A DNA stretch of 64,000 bases. Source: Candidatus Litorirhabdus singularis. GTDB lineage: Bacteria > Pseudomonadota > Gammaproteobacteria > Pseudomonadales > Halieaceae. The notes beneath the pieces were generated by a model. The model did not search any database, was not told the origin of the DNA, and saw nothing but the letters and a program-made list of their open reading frames with translations. Positions 42,948-51,700 of the stretch are shown in pieces. The DNA lies in contig NZ_SHNN01000001.1 of the NCBI RefSeq assembly GCF_026262625.1, forward strand, positions 1,116,001 through 1,180,000, written 5' to 3'. Both the position numbers and the translations under genes were made by a program. Within the stretch, counting starts at the first letter, position 1; every line of letters starts with the position of its first letter.

Positions 42948-43325
42948 TCACTGGGCAAGGTCGAAAATCTCATGCTCTTCGCTCATAAAAATGCGCGAGC
43001 GTGAGAAGTCGATAAAGTTTGCTTCGTCTGCTTGCAATTGACGGGCCGCCGCCACGCCCTCGGGGGTGGCAGTGCCCTGTTCGAAGGCGGCCTGATCCTG
43101 CCACCAGAGTTCGGTGATACCGTCATAGGGCGCTTCGAGTCCGCGCCCCGCCTGAAATATCGCATTCACCTCCGGGAGTGCGGTGTGACTCTGCACATAG
43201 CGGCTTGCACCAATGGCGGCTGCTACAGATTTCACCAGCGGCGCATGGTCCTGTAGCCAGTAGCGGTAAAATTCCGCGGCGTCTAAGTCTTCCCGTTTGC
43301 TGATGCAATAAATCAGTTTAATCAT
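42948..43325 (-). CDS. EthD-domain protein
   Basis: A 125-residue ferredoxin-like dimeric alpha/beta-barrel protein. ATG 43325 has GGAG nine bases upstream. MIKLIYCISKREDLDAAEFYRYWLQDHAPLV is the typical EthD N-terminus, with the conserved His of DHAPL. Other features are IGASRYVQSHT and DGITELWWQDQAAFEQ. Family members include EthD of ether degradation and small polyketide-cyclase-like enzymes. The role here is unknown. Confidence 0.85.
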   Translation of the reverse strand: MIKLIYCISKREDLDAAEFYRYWLQDHAPLVKSVAAAIGASRYVQSHTALPEVNAIFQAGRGLEAPYDGITELWWQDQAAFEQGTATPEGVAAARQLQADEANFIDFSRSRIFMSEEHEIFDLAQ

Positions 43326-43407
43326 CTTGGTTTCTCCGGCAATGGTGTCACTACGCTCACAGTCTGACATGAGCTGCGGGCGAGGGTCTATGTATCCCGG
43401 AAAGCTG

Positions 43408-43416
43408 TGCTAGACT
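43408..43416 (+). promoter_or_regulatory. Extended -10 promoter before the 21-codon leader ORF
   Basis: TGCTAGACT forms an extended -10 element (TGn plus TAGACT). No clear -35 is seen, as is normal for extended -10 promoters. Transcription would start near 43423, about 20 bases before the short ORF at 43442. Confidence 0.45.
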
Positions 43417-43441
43417 AATCGTAAGAGTTAAGGAGCCAGAC

Positions 43442-43507
43442 ATGCGCCAAGGTCTGAAGAAGTTATCCATGAATATTATTATTCTGCCGCAGTTTCGGTG
43501 GGATTAG
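43442..43507 (+). CDS. Candidate 21-residue leader peptide or small protein
   Basis: A short ORF with an excellent ribosome site (TAAGGAG, about eight bases before ATG). It encodes 21 residues, starting MRQGLKKLSMN, then three consecutive Ile codons and ending LPQFRWD. It is followed within 3 bases by a small hairpin (GTGCC-TAA-GGCAC, 43510-43522) and then a strong terminator at 43531-43554. The next gene begins at 43598. This order (promoter, short ORF, hairpin, terminator, gene) is that of a transcription attenuator, but the codon content does not point clearly to one amino acid. It could also be an independent small-protein gene. Confidence 0.5.
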   Translation: MRQGLKKLSMNIIILPQFRWD

Positions 43508-43530
43508 CTGTGCCTAAGGCACGTATCTTA

Positions 43531-43554
43531 AACCCGCCACCCGGCGGGTTTTTT
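43531..43554 (+). terminator. Strong terminator between the short ORF and the kinase-like gene
   Basis: AACCCGCC, loop ACCC, GGCGGGTT form a perfect 8-bp stem followed by TTTT (the stem end adds two more T). It lies 23 bases after the short ORF stop and 43 bases before the next gene. GGTGG at 43497-43501 inside the short ORF could pair with CCACC at 43537-43541 and disturb the stem. Confidence 0.85.
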
Positions 43555-43597
43555 GTGCCTGCCCAATAGTCCGGGGGCATAGCAGGATTGCAGTAAA

Positions 43598-44116
43598 ATG
43601 AAAAAAGTAGCGATATTTGGTAACGCCGGTGGCGGTAAATCAACCTTGAGCCGTGCGCTGGCCCAGCACACCGGGCTGCCATTACATACTCTGGATAAAT
43701 TGGCCTGGCTGCCCGGCGGCGTTGCCGTGCCGCCAGCAGATTATCGACGAGCTCATTCCCAAATTCTGACTCAGGAGCGTTGGCTCATCGACGGTTATGG
43801 CTGCCCGGAGACTTTATGGCAGCGACTGGATGCGGCCGATACGCTGATTCATATCGACTTACCCTTGCCGTTGCATGGCTGGCAGGTAATTAAGCGCTTG
43901 CTGAAGGGGCTGTTTTCAGCGCCAGAGGGTTGGCCGGAACGCAGTCCTATGTGGCGCAGCACGCTGAGTAGCTACCGGGTGCTGCTGCCCTGCCGTCGCC
44001 TCCTGACGCCGCGCTACCGCGCTTATTGCGAGCAGGCTGCGGCTACCCGTCGCGTCTATCAGTTACGCAGCCGGGCTGAAATAAGGAATTTTCTGGCGAC
44101 ATTGGAACCGGGTTGA
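43598..44116 (+). CDS. P-loop kinase-like NTPase (FlaR/adenylate-kinase-like)
   Basis: A 172-residue P-loop protein: MKKVAIFGNAGGGKSTLSRALAQHTGLPLHTLDKLAW gives Walker A GNAGGGKST followed by the LDKLAW motif characteristic of the group once called DNA topology modulation protein FlaR. RWLIDGYGCPETLWQRLDAADTLIHIDLPL is the following core. These are small nucleotide or nucleoside kinase-like proteins without a firm substrate. It sits directly after a terminator and a leader ORF, so its transcription may depend on read-through. Confidence 0.8.
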   Translation: MKKVAIFGNAGGGKSTLSRALAQHTGLPLHTLDKLAWLPGGVAVPPADYRRAHSQILTQERWLIDGYGCPETLWQRLDAADTLIHIDLPLPLHGWQVIKRLLKGLFSAPEGWPERSPMWRSTLSSYRVLLPCRRLLTPRYRAYCEQAAATRRVYQLRSRAEIRNFLATLEPG

Positions 44117-44122
44117 GTTGGC

Positions 44123-44668
44123 TTAGGCTTTGCCCAGTCGCTGTATCAGTCGCGCAATACCAAGCACCAGACAACTGGCCGCCGCCAATGCGACCAGGCC
44201 AAACTTGGGCACCGCGCAAAGCAGAGCGAGGGCAGCCCAGTGGTTGCTGGCGCCGTGGCGTAACTGCACCAATAAGGCGTAGTTTTCTGTCAGGTCCAGT
44301 GGTATTGCGAATAACACCAGCCAGGCCAGGCCCTGAGCCAGGCGCTGGCTGCGCGGACCCAGTCCGCTCGCCAATAAGGTCAGCGTTAATGCCAGCCAGG
44401 TTGGGTATACCAACAGATACAGGTTATCCATGCCCTGCATAAACATAGCCTGTTCCCGCTGCGGTGCCGCCCAAACGGCAAGAATACGGGCGGCTTTGTC
44501 GGCATTGCCGGCCAGCTCAAAGGAGACGATGCCCTGGGGGGCTTGTTCGTTAACCAGAGTCTGGTCCAGTGCCAACATCCAGGCCGACAGAGCCAGCAGC
44601 ACCAGAGTGAGAACCACCAGGAGGCGGGGTAGTGACTTAGGATTTAGCCATAGGAAGGGATGCTGCAT
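44123..44668 (-). CDS. Integral membrane protein, function unknown
   Basis: A 181-residue inner-membrane protein with about four or five hydrophobic segments (for example LLVVLTLVLLALSAWML, LYLLVYPTWLALTLTLLA, GLAWLVLFAIPLDLTENYALL and FGLVALAAASCLVLGIARL). I take ATG 44668; an ATG six codons upstream is also possible. I do not recognise a family. It converges with the kinase-like gene, with only 6 bases between stops. Confidence 0.65.
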   Translation of the reverse strand: MQHPFLWLNPKSLPRLLVVLTLVLLALSAWMLALDQTLVNEQAPQGIVSFELAGNADKAARILAVWAAPQREQAMFMQGMDNLYLLVYPTWLALTLTLLASGLGPRSQRLAQGLAWLVLFAIPLDLTENYALLVQLRHGASNHWAALALLCAVPKFGLVALAAASCLVLGIARLIQRLGKA

Positions 44669-44771
44669 GGTTCTAGTGTAGAGCAATCTGCGTCTGCCAA
44701 GCTATCACAAATCATGGTCAGAACACTTATCATAGTGTCCATGAACATCGGTGAGAGCGTATACTGGCGCG

Positions 44772-45680
44772 ATGAAAGAATTAGTGACAATCAACGATGT
44801 GGGTCCCCGAGACGGACTGCAGAATCAATCCCGCACTCTGGCTCCGGCCGAACGGCTGAGGCTGATAGAAGCGCTGCTGGCAGCCGGTTTGCCCGCTATT
44901 GAAGTAGGCAGCTTTGTTTCTCCCAAAGCGGTGCCGGCGATGGCGGGTGCCGCCGAAGTAGTGGCGGGTCTACCGGTCGGTGCTGCGGTCTATTCGGCGC
45001 TGATTCCCAATCGAAAAGGCTATGATTTGGCCACTGCCGCTGGCGTCACGCAGGTGGAACTGGTGGTGGCGGCCTCGCAAACGATGAATCGCGAGAATAT
45101 CAATGCGACCACCGAAGCAGCTATGGCCGGTTGTGAAGATATTGTGACGGCGGCGCAGGCCGACGGTGTTAAGACGCTGGCCTGTATTGCCACCGCCTGG
45201 GAGTGTCCGTTTGAGGGTGTGATAGATCAGGACGTGGTACTGGGGCTGGCGCGGGATATGTTTGCTCATGGTGCTGACGAAGTGGTGCTGGCGGATACCA
45301 TCGGCGCTGCCGACCCTGCTGGCGTCAAGCGGTTGACCCAACTGGCTGCCCAAGAGTTTGGCGCCGATCGCTTAAGCTGTCATTTCCATGATACACGTGG
45401 CATGGGAGTGGCCAATGTGGCGGCGGCGCTGGAGTCAGGTATACGCAAGTTTGACGCGTCTATTGGCGGCCTGGGTGGCTGCCCGTTTGCGCCGGGTGCA
45501 ACCGGTAACGTTGCCACAGAGGATGTAGCGCTTATGCTTGGGCAGATGGGATTTACGACCGGCATTGATCTGGTAAAGCTGGTGGCAGCTGTTGATGTGG
45601 TATCCGAACTTGTGGGCCACCCGCAGGGGGGTAACTCTATCCGCTGGTTACGGCGCCAAATTGAGAAAGGTACGCTGTAG
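44772..45680 (+). CDS. mvaB: Hydroxymethylglutaryl-CoA lyase
   Basis: A 302-residue TIM-barrel lyase that splits HMG-CoA into acetoacetate and acetyl-CoA, the last step of leucine catabolism. ATG 44772 starts the standard MKELVTINDVGPRDGLQNQS. The metal-binding pair is in CHFHDTRGMG and the catalytic signature GGLGGCPFAPGATGNVATED carries Cys237. An upstream GTG seven codons earlier is less likely. No other leucine-pathway genes are nearby; hydantoinase genes follow 97 bases downstream and may be a separate unit. Confidence 0.93.
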   Translation: MKELVTINDVGPRDGLQNQSRTLAPAERLRLIEALLAAGLPAIEVGSFVSPKAVPAMAGAAEVVAGLPVGAAVYSALIPNRKGYDLATAAGVTQVELVVAASQTMNRENINATTEAAMAGCEDIVTAAQADGVKTLACIATAWECPFEGVIDQDVVLGLARDMFAHGADEVVLADTIGAADPAGVKRLTQLAAQEFGADRLSCHFHDTRGMGVANVAAALESGIRKFDASIGGLGGCPFAPGATGNVATEDVALMLGQMGFTTGIDLVKLVAAVDVVSELVGHPQGGNSIRWLRRQIEKGTL

Positions 45681-45777
45681 GCGTGCTGTGTCGTTAGTGC
45701 AGTGATAGGGAACCGCTACACCTCCGCGTATTTAACAGACTAGAATAGACAGACCAAAACTCGAGGAATCAAACAGC

Positions 45778-47835
45778 ATGAGTTATCGATTAGGCGTAGA
45801 TGTGGGCGGTACTTTCACCGACTTGCTGCTGATTAATGAAGACAGTGGCGAAACCTGGACTGCAAAAGTGCCGTCAACCCCTGAGGACTCCTCCATAGGC
45901 GTGCTTAACGGCGTCGCCAGAATTTGCGATGAATCACAGGTTGATCCGCAGGCCATCAAGTTGGTGATGCACGGTACCACCGTTGCAACCAATGCTGTCT
46001 TGACCGGACGTGGTGCTCGCGTTGGGCTGGTGACTACCGCAGGTTATGAGCATACCTTACAAGTGGCGCGATCATTTTGTCCGGGCGGCCTGGGAGGTTG
46101 GGTTGGTTTCATGAAAGACCCCTTGCTGGCGCCGCTGGAATTGACCATTGGCGCGATTGAGCGCATCGGTGCCGACGGCGTTGTGGTGACAGATTTGGAC
46201 GAGGTAGCGCTGCGTGAAAGTTTGCAGGCGCTGCATGCCAAAGGGGAAGTGGAAGCGCTGACCATTTGCTTCATCAACTCCTATATCAATGGCGCCCATG
46301 AACAGCGGGCTGCCAAGATTGCCCGTGAGATTTTTAGTGATATGCCGATTTCCATCTCCAGCGATGTAGTACCTGAGATGCAGGAGTACGAGCGTACCGA
46401 AACCACGGTCGTTAACTCCTATGTGCGTCCTGAGGTAGCCAAGTACGTTGAGAACCTGCAGCGGTCTCTGGCGGATCGACTGGGAGAAGATACCCAACTA
46501 TCGATACTGCGCTCAGACGGCGGCCTGGCCTCTGGCCGCGGCGCCTCTGAGTCCCCCGTTAATCTCCTGATGTCGGGCCCTGCCGGTGGCGTCGCGGGTG
46601 CGATGTATTTTTGTAGTCGAGCCGGGTTCGACAATATTCTGACCTTTGATATGGGCGGCACCTCTACTGACGTGGCACTGATCCAGAATGGCAAAGCCAG
46701 AGTGAGGCGTGAAACTATTGTTGGTGATGTGAGGGTTCGTGCTCCCTCCGTGGATGTCCGCACAGTGGGTGCCGGCGGTGGGTCTATAGCGTTTGTGCCG
46801 GAGTTGACCAAGGCGCTGCGCGTGGGCCCCGAGTCTGCGGGCGCCGTGCCGGGGCCCGCCTGTTATATGAAGGGGGGTGAGGAGCCAACAGTCTGTGATG
46901 CCAACGTGGTATTAGGTTACCTACCTTCCGATGTGCAACTCGGTGGTGCTATGGAAATTAATCGTGCGGCCTCTGAGAAAGCGGTACAGAAGGCGGCGGA
47001 CGCCATGGGCATTTCACTGGAAGCGGCCGCAGAAGGCATGATTCGAGTCGTTAATGAATCCATGTTTGGCGCGCTGCGGCTTGTCTCGGTAGAGCAGGGC
47101 TACGACCCGCGCGATTTTGCGCTGGTTGGCTTTGGTGGTGCGGGGCCTTTGCATGCCAATGCGCTGGGCATTCTGACTGATGCCTGGCCGGTTATTGTGC
47201 CGCCGGGACCTGGCGTACTGTGTGCCTACGGTGATGCTACGACTCAGGTCCAGGATGAAGCCACACGTACCTATATCCGTATGGCCGAAGATGTCAGTGA
47301 TGACCAGTTAGTGGCGGATCTGCTGGAACTGCAGGAGCGTGGTGGTCTGTCGCTGATCGAAGATGGTATACCCAGCAGCGACCATGAAGTCACCTTTCAG
47401 GCTGACTTGCGCTACGTGGGACAGGCGTTTCAGATTACCGTGGACTTCACCGAGCAGGAATTGCGCGACAAAGGCCTGGCCCTGCTGACCCAGACCTTTG
47501 ACGACGAGCACGAACAGCTTTTCACCTTTAAGCTCGGCGACGGCCATGAAATCCTGATGATTCGCGCCGTGGTCAAGGCCCGCACTCGGGCTATTGCTGA
47601 GTTTACTCGCGGCGAGGCTGGGGCGACGGTAGAGGACTGCAAGTTACACGACACCAGCTTTTACTACGACGGCGAAACCTATGCCGCTGTTATTTACGAC
47701 CGCGGCAAGCTGCATGAAGGGCTGACCGTGCCGGGACCGGCGATCGTCAGTGAAATGGACTCCACCACAGTGATCCTGCCCGGCTATGTCGCAGCGGTCG
47801 ATACCGTGGGCAACCTGCTGATTAACAAGGCTTAG
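45778..47835 (+). CDS. Hydantoinase/oxoprolinase subunit A (HyuA type)
   Basis: A 685-residue protein, the ATP-binding subunit of the hydantoinase/5-oxoprolinase/acetone-carboxylase family. LGVDVGGTFTDLLLINEDSG starts the actin-like fold; MHGTTVATNAVLTGRGARVGLVTTAGYEH and FDMGGTSTDVALI are further signatures. The group couples ATP hydrolysis to opening or carboxylation of cyclic amides and related substrates. It pairs with HyuB 11 bases downstream. The exact substrate (methylhydantoin, oxoproline or another lactam) cannot be assigned from sequence. Confidence 0.9.
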   Translation: MSYRLGVDVGGTFTDLLLINEDSGETWTAKVPSTPEDSSIGVLNGVARICDESQVDPQAIKLVMHGTTVATNAVLTGRGARVGLVTTAGYEHTLQVARSFCPGGLGGWVGFMKDPLLAPLELTIGAIERIGADGVVVTDLDEVALRESLQALHAKGEVEALTICFINSYINGAHEQRAAKIAREIFSDMPISISSDVVPEMQEYERTETTVVNSYVRPEVAKYVENLQRSLADRLGEDTQLSILRSDGGLASGRGASESPVNLLMSGPAGGVAGAMYFCSRAGFDNILTFDMGGTSTDVALIQNGKARVRRETIVGDVRVRAPSVDVRTVGAGGGSIAFVPELTKALRVGPESAGAVPGPACYMKGGEEPTVCDANVVLGYLPSDVQLGGAMEINRAASEKAVQKAADAMGISLEAAAEGMIRVVNESMFGALRLVSVEQGYDPRDFALVGFGGAGPLHANALGILTDAWPVIVPPGPGVLCAYGDATTQVQDEATRTYIRMAEDVSDDQLVADLLELQERGGLSLIEDGIPSSDHEVTFQADLRYVGQAFQITVDFTEQELRDKGLALLTQTFDDEHEQLFTFKLGDGHEILMIRAVVKARTRAIAEFTRGEAGATVEDCKLHDTSFYYDGETYAAVIYDRGKLHEGLTVPGPAIVSEMDSTTVILPGYVAAVDTVGNLLINKA

Positions 47836-47846
47836 AGGGAAACGTC

Positions 47847-49733
47847 ATGCCAGCTACAATATTGCAAACCAATAGCGACCCTCTCAACAAAGTAGACGTC
47901 GAGGGCGTCACTGTAGACATCATCGAGAACGCGCTGCGTAACGCGCGCGAGGAAATGGACGCGGTACTATTTCGCACGGCCATGTCGCCTGGAATCCGTG
48001 AGCAGGGCGACTGCTTTCCGATGATTGCCAACGTCGAGGGCAAAATGGTCGTCGGCCAGTTTGGCTCCTTTATTGGTCCGTTTCTGGAAGTGTTCGACGG
48101 CGAGATTGAAGAAGGTGACATCATTCTCACCAACGATCCCTATGTCTGTAATGCGGCGGTATCGCACCTGCCAGACTGGCTGGTGTTAAAGCCGGTATTC
48201 AAGAATGGGCGACACATAGCCTGGTCAGCGATGTTTGGCCATATGTCAGACAACGGTGGCATGGTGCCGGGTTCTATACCTATTGAAGCCACCAACATTT
48301 TTCAGGAAGGCATCCGTATTCCGCCGGTAAAGCTTTACAAGAAAGGCGAGTTACAGAGCGATATTCTCGAGCTGATTTTACACAACGTGCGCACCTCACA
48401 ATGGAACCGCTTCGATCTGAATGCTTTGGTAGCAGCCTGTAATACTGCTGCCAAACGCGTGTTGGAATTGTCCGACCGGTTTGGAGACGACGTGCTGTAT
48501 ACCACCATGGACACCATGCTGGCGCGTAACCATAAGGCAATGAAGGCGATTATCGAAATGATTGTGCCGGAAGAGCCGCGCAGCTTTACCGACTACCTGT
48601 GTGACGATGGCATGGGTATGGGGCCCTACAAAATTCAGTGCAAGCTGTGGCGAGAAGGTTCCAAGGCGATCTTTGATTTTGAGGGTACCGACCCGCAAGC
48701 GCAAAGCTCGGTTAACTTCTTTTTAAACGAAGACATGTTCAAAATGTTCTTCGGCTCTTTCACTATTAACGTGGTTGACCCACAGATCGTCTTCAATGAC
48801 GGCTTCTACGATCTGGTGGATGTACGCATTCCCCAGGGCACCCTGCTGAAACCAAACTACCCGGCGGCATTGTCAGGCCGCACCCATGCTCTGGGCCGTA
48901 TTTTTGATGTACTAGGTGCTCTGCTCGGTATGGGCGCACCACAGGAGATGCTCAACGCCGCGGGCTTTTCGGACTCACCGCACCTGTTCTATTCCGGATA
49001 CGACCATCGTGAGGGCAAGGGGAATGAGTGGTTTCAACTGTTCCAGATTGGCTTTGGTGGTATTCCAGGTCGACCGGTTGGCGATGGTCCCGATGGCCAC
49101 TCGCTGTGGCCGGGTTTCACCAACGTGCCTAACGAGTTTATTGAGTCTTACTTTCCGCTGCGTATCGAGACTTACCAGACAATTATTGACTCTGGTGGCG
49201 CCGGCCTGCACCGCGGAGGTAATGGTTTGAGCGTGGCTTACCATTTCCTCTGCGATGGTGAGATTGGTATTCATGATGAGCGCTGGCTGATGTACCCCTG
49301 GGGTGTTAACGGGGGTGAAACCGGCATGCGCTCGACCAAGCGGCTGGTGCGAGCAGATGGCAGCGAGGAATGGGTGCCAGCCAAGGTAGAGGGCATCAAG
49401 GTCAAGGTGGGTGATGTGCTGTACTTCAATACCTGGGGTGGCGGCGGCTGGGGCGATCCCTATGCCCGTGATCCCGCTCTGGTAATGACTGACGTTGAAC
49501 GGGGTTTGGTGTCTGTGGAAGGCGCGCGTCGTTACGGCGTGGTGATCAGCAACGGTGCGGTAGATAGCGCGGCCACTGATGCGCTGCGTGCTGAGCTTGT
49601 AGCCGAGCGCGGTGACGATATACCGGTATTCAACTTCGGCGGCACCATCGAAGAAATTAAAGCTCGTTGTCTGGAAGAGACACACCTGCCACCGCCGGTC
49701 GCGCCGACATTCCGGCAGAGTCAGCCCGGTTAA
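47847..49733 (+). CDS. Hydantoinase/oxoprolinase subunit B (HyuB type)
   Basis: A 628-residue partner of the HyuA-type protein. VDIIENALRNAREEMDAVLFRTAMSPGIREQGDCF is the standard HyuB N-terminus; GDIILTNDPYVCNAAVSHLPDW and the final NTWGGGGWGDPYARDP are conserved metal-site and C-terminal motifs. It starts 11 bases after HyuA with AGAGGGAAACGTC upstream, a tight two-gene operon. It is followed by the remains of a short-chain dehydrogenase gene, which may once have been a third member. Confidence 0.9.
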   Translation: MPATILQTNSDPLNKVDVEGVTVDIIENALRNAREEMDAVLFRTAMSPGIREQGDCFPMIANVEGKMVVGQFGSFIGPFLEVFDGEIEEGDIILTNDPYVCNAAVSHLPDWLVLKPVFKNGRHIAWSAMFGHMSDNGGMVPGSIPIEATNIFQEGIRIPPVKLYKKGELQSDILELILHNVRTSQWNRFDLNALVAACNTAAKRVLELSDRFGDDVLYTTMDTMLARNHKAMKAIIEMIVPEEPRSFTDYLCDDGMGMGPYKIQCKLWREGSKAIFDFEGTDPQAQSSVNFFLNEDMFKMFFGSFTINVVDPQIVFNDGFYDLVDVRIPQGTLLKPNYPAALSGRTHALGRIFDVLGALLGMGAPQEMLNAAGFSDSPHLFYSGYDHREGKGNEWFQLFQIGFGGIPGRPVGDGPDGHSLWPGFTNVPNEFIESYFPLRIETYQTIIDSGGAGLHRGGNGLSVAYHFLCDGEIGIHDERWLMYPWGVNGGETGMRSTKRLVRADGSEEWVPAKVEGIKVKVGDVLYFNTWGGGGWGDPYARDPALVMTDVERGLVSVEGARRYGVVISNGAVDSAATDALRAELVAERGDDIPVFNFGGTIEEIKARCLEETHLPPPVAPTFRQSQPG

Positions 49734-49756
49734 GGTGAGCTGCCTAAGAAAGCAAT

Positions 49757-49846
49757 ATGCACGATAAGAAGGTAGTAATCACCGGTGCGGCGCGCGGCAT
49801 GAGACGGCGCTGGCCGCCGCGTGATTTACCGTGCCGCTGGTCATGA
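49757..49846 (+). pseudogene. Relic of a short-chain dehydrogenase (SDR) gene
   Basis: ATG 49757 begins MHDKKVVITGAARGM, the first strand and TGxxxGxG nucleotide-binding loop of an SDR, then the frame shifts at the last Gly and ends after 29 codons. Bases just after the shift (GAGACGGCGCTGGCCGCC) read ETALAA in another frame, as expected for the following helix. The rest of an SDR (over 200 codons) is missing. It lies 23 bases after hyuB, so an SDR once part of that operon has been lost by deletion and frameshift. Confidence 0.6.
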
Positions 49847-49879
49847 CTTGAGCACAACGTGAAGCTGGGGAGATTGAGT

Positions 49880-50374
49880 GTGTATAAATTGATAAAGGGA
49901 CTGCTGCCAGCAGTGGCTCTGGTGCTGTTAAGCGCCTGTGCTGGTTTAAATCCAGGTGGTGATCCGTTTGAGGCCCCATCCATCGAATTGGTCGGCTTCA
50001 AGCCGCTTAAATCCGAGGGCATGGAGGCGCGTTTTGGCATTACCCTGCGCGTAGTGAATCCTAATGCGATCCCCTTGGATATCGAGGGCGTTTATTACGA
50101 ATTGGAAGTCGAGGGCAGCAAGTTGTTGAGTGGTGCCGATTCAGCCCCTATCAGTATTCCGGCCTATGGTGAGGGGCGGGTTGAGCTGGAAGGTGCTGCT
50201 AGCATGCTGGGTTCATTGGGCTTTATTCGCAATATGATGGAGCGGCCACCGGAGCAGGAATTGAAGTACGAGTTGAAAACTAAAATTTCAGTAGCACAGT
50301 TGCCCAGAGCCATCCGTGTCAACAAAGAAGGCAGTGTTGGTCTGGGTACGAAATCCAGCAGCGCGGCTAACTGA
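49880..50374 (+). CDS. LEA type 2 (WHy-domain) lipoprotein
   Basis: A 164-residue lipoprotein. GTG 49880 has GGGGAGA six bases upstream and gives a signal ending in LLSAC; an earlier GTG is less likely. The mature domain FEAPSIELVGFKPLKSEGMEARFGITLRVVNPNAIPLDIEGVYYELEVEG is the LEA-2/WHy beta-sandwich, found in desiccation and stress proteins and in bacterial envelope lipoproteins. It is the first complete gene after the hydantoinase pair and 48 bases before an MFS pump. Confidence 0.8.
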   Translation: MYKLIKGLLPAVALVLLSACAGLNPGGDPFEAPSIELVGFKPLKSEGMEARFGITLRVVNPNAIPLDIEGVYYELEVEGSKLLSGADSAPISIPAYGEGRVELEGAASMLGSLGFIRNMMERPPEQELKYELKTKISVAQLPRAIRVNKEGSVGLGTKSSSAAN

Positions 50375-50422
50375 TCAGTTTCCAGAGCGCTCGCGCCTGC
50401 TCGCAACAGGCCCGCTAAGCCC

Positions 50423-51595
50423 ATGCCAATTCTTTTTGCCACCATATTATTGGACCTGATTGGTTTTGGGATCGTTATTCCCATACTGCCGTTTATGGCT
50501 CCTCAATTGGGCGCCGATAAGCTTGATATAGCGCTTCTGATCGTCGTCTACGCTGCGGCCGCTGGTGTCTGCGGTCCATTCTGGGGCCGCCTTTCGGACC
50601 GTTTGGGGCGCAAGCCGGTGCTGATTATTTGTCTCTCCGGCGGTGCGCTGTCCTATGTTGGTCTGGCGTTGGCGACTGAGCTGTGGATGATTTACTTGGC
50701 TCGTACTTTCGCGGGCTTGGCAGCGGGAAACTTTGGCGTCGCCACCGCGATGATCGCAGACATTACCACGCCGGCCAATCGGGCCAAGGGTATGGGAATG
50801 CTGGGTGCGGCATTTGGATTGGGCATGGTGCTGGGTCCGGTGCTCGGCGGCACTCTTGCCGGTAGCGATGGTAGTTTCATGTTGCCCTGTATCGTTGCTG
50901 GCACTATGTCTGTGGCCGCGATTATCGCCGCACTGTTCTTTTTGCCCGAGAGTCACGGGCCGCAGCAGCGCGCTGACCATCGGGCACATCATGGCTCGCA
51001 GCCCACGTTGTCGCTGCTGGCAATGCTCACGGAAAACGGCAATCGTCTGCTGGTTTTACAGTTCTCGATGCATACTGCCTGTGTCACAGCGATCACCTAC
51101 CTGTTGCCACTGTGGGTGGGGGATTTACTGGGTTGGGGCGCGCGTGAGGTGGGTATCATTTTCGGTGCTCAAGGCCTGATGATGGCGATATTGCAGGGTT
51201 TGCTGGTAGGCCCGCTTTCGCAGTGGATGGGTGAATTACGCTTTTTGAGGACCGGCGTCTGCATCATGTTAGTCGGTCTGATAATGGCGATTTTTGCCAC
51301 CACCACGGTACCTATGATTGCTGCCTTCTTGATCGCCGCCACCGGCGGGACTTTTACAATGCCCATACTGAACAGCATTGCGACGAAGCGGACACCGGCG
51401 ATGCTGCGTGGAAGGATGATGGGTACTACCTCTTCCGCTGGTTCCTGGGGGCGGGTCGTTGGCCCGCTGGTCGCAGGGGCGGGGCTCTATTTTTATGGTT
51501 ACCCGCAGGCGTGGGTGCTGTGTGTCGTGATGGCGCTGTGCTTGGTGTTCTGGGCGTTTTTTCTGGTGCCTGACCTATCTTTAACCAAAAAATAA
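50423..51595 (+). CDS. MFS drug-efflux-type transporter (TCR/Tet-like)
   Basis: A 390-residue transporter of 12 helices. LLDLIGFGIVIPILPFMAPQLGA is the typical first helix of TetA-like drug:H+ antiporters (DFxGxGxIxPxLP type). The loop 2-3 motif is GRLSDRLGRKPVLI, and motif C is near GAAFGLGMVLGPVLGG. A His-rich linker (ADHRAHHGSQ) joins the two halves. It exports small hydrophobic molecules from the cytoplasm. It starts 48 bases after the LEA-2 lipoprotein gene. Confidence 0.87.
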   Translation: MPILFATILLDLIGFGIVIPILPFMAPQLGADKLDIALLIVVYAAAAGVCGPFWGRLSDRLGRKPVLIICLSGGALSYVGLALATELWMIYLARTFAGLAAGNFGVATAMIADITTPANRAKGMGMLGAAFGLGMVLGPVLGGTLAGSDGSFMLPCIVAGTMSVAAIIAALFFLPESHGPQQRADHRAHHGSQPTLSLLAMLTENGNRLLVLQFSMHTACVTAITYLLPLWVGDLLGWGAREVGIIFGAQGLMMAILQGLLVGPLSQWMGELRFLRTGVCIMLVGLIMAIFATTTVPMIAAFLIAATGGTFTMPILNSIATKRTPAMLRGRMMGTTSSAGSWGRVVGPLVAGAGLYFYGYPQAWVLCVVMALCLVFWAFFLVPDLSLTKK

Positions 51596-51627
51596 AATCT
51601 GCCGGAGTTTTTTAGGGGGACAAAAAA

Positions 51628-51684
51628 GGGCCGCTGCAAGACTGCACTAGCACCATAAAGTGCTAATGCAGGCCACAACGGCCC
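51628..51684. terminator. Large two-part hairpin between convergent genes, probable bidirectional terminator
   Basis: GGGCCG (51628) and CGGCCC (51679) enclose an inner stem TAGCAC/GTGCTA around CATAAA, with extra pairing of TGCA on both sides. On the minus strand the outer stem is followed by TTTTTT (from AAAAAA at 51622-51627). On the plus strand CTGTTTT follows. It can end both the MFS gene and the Pmp3 gene. Confidence 0.75.
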
Positions 51685-51700
51685 CTGTTTTCGTTCAGTG

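Noticed and set aside
50372-50423. LEA-2 lipoprotein stop (TGA) in frame with the MFS transporter.
   Set aside because: Two unrelated complete proteins; in-frame spacing is by chance.
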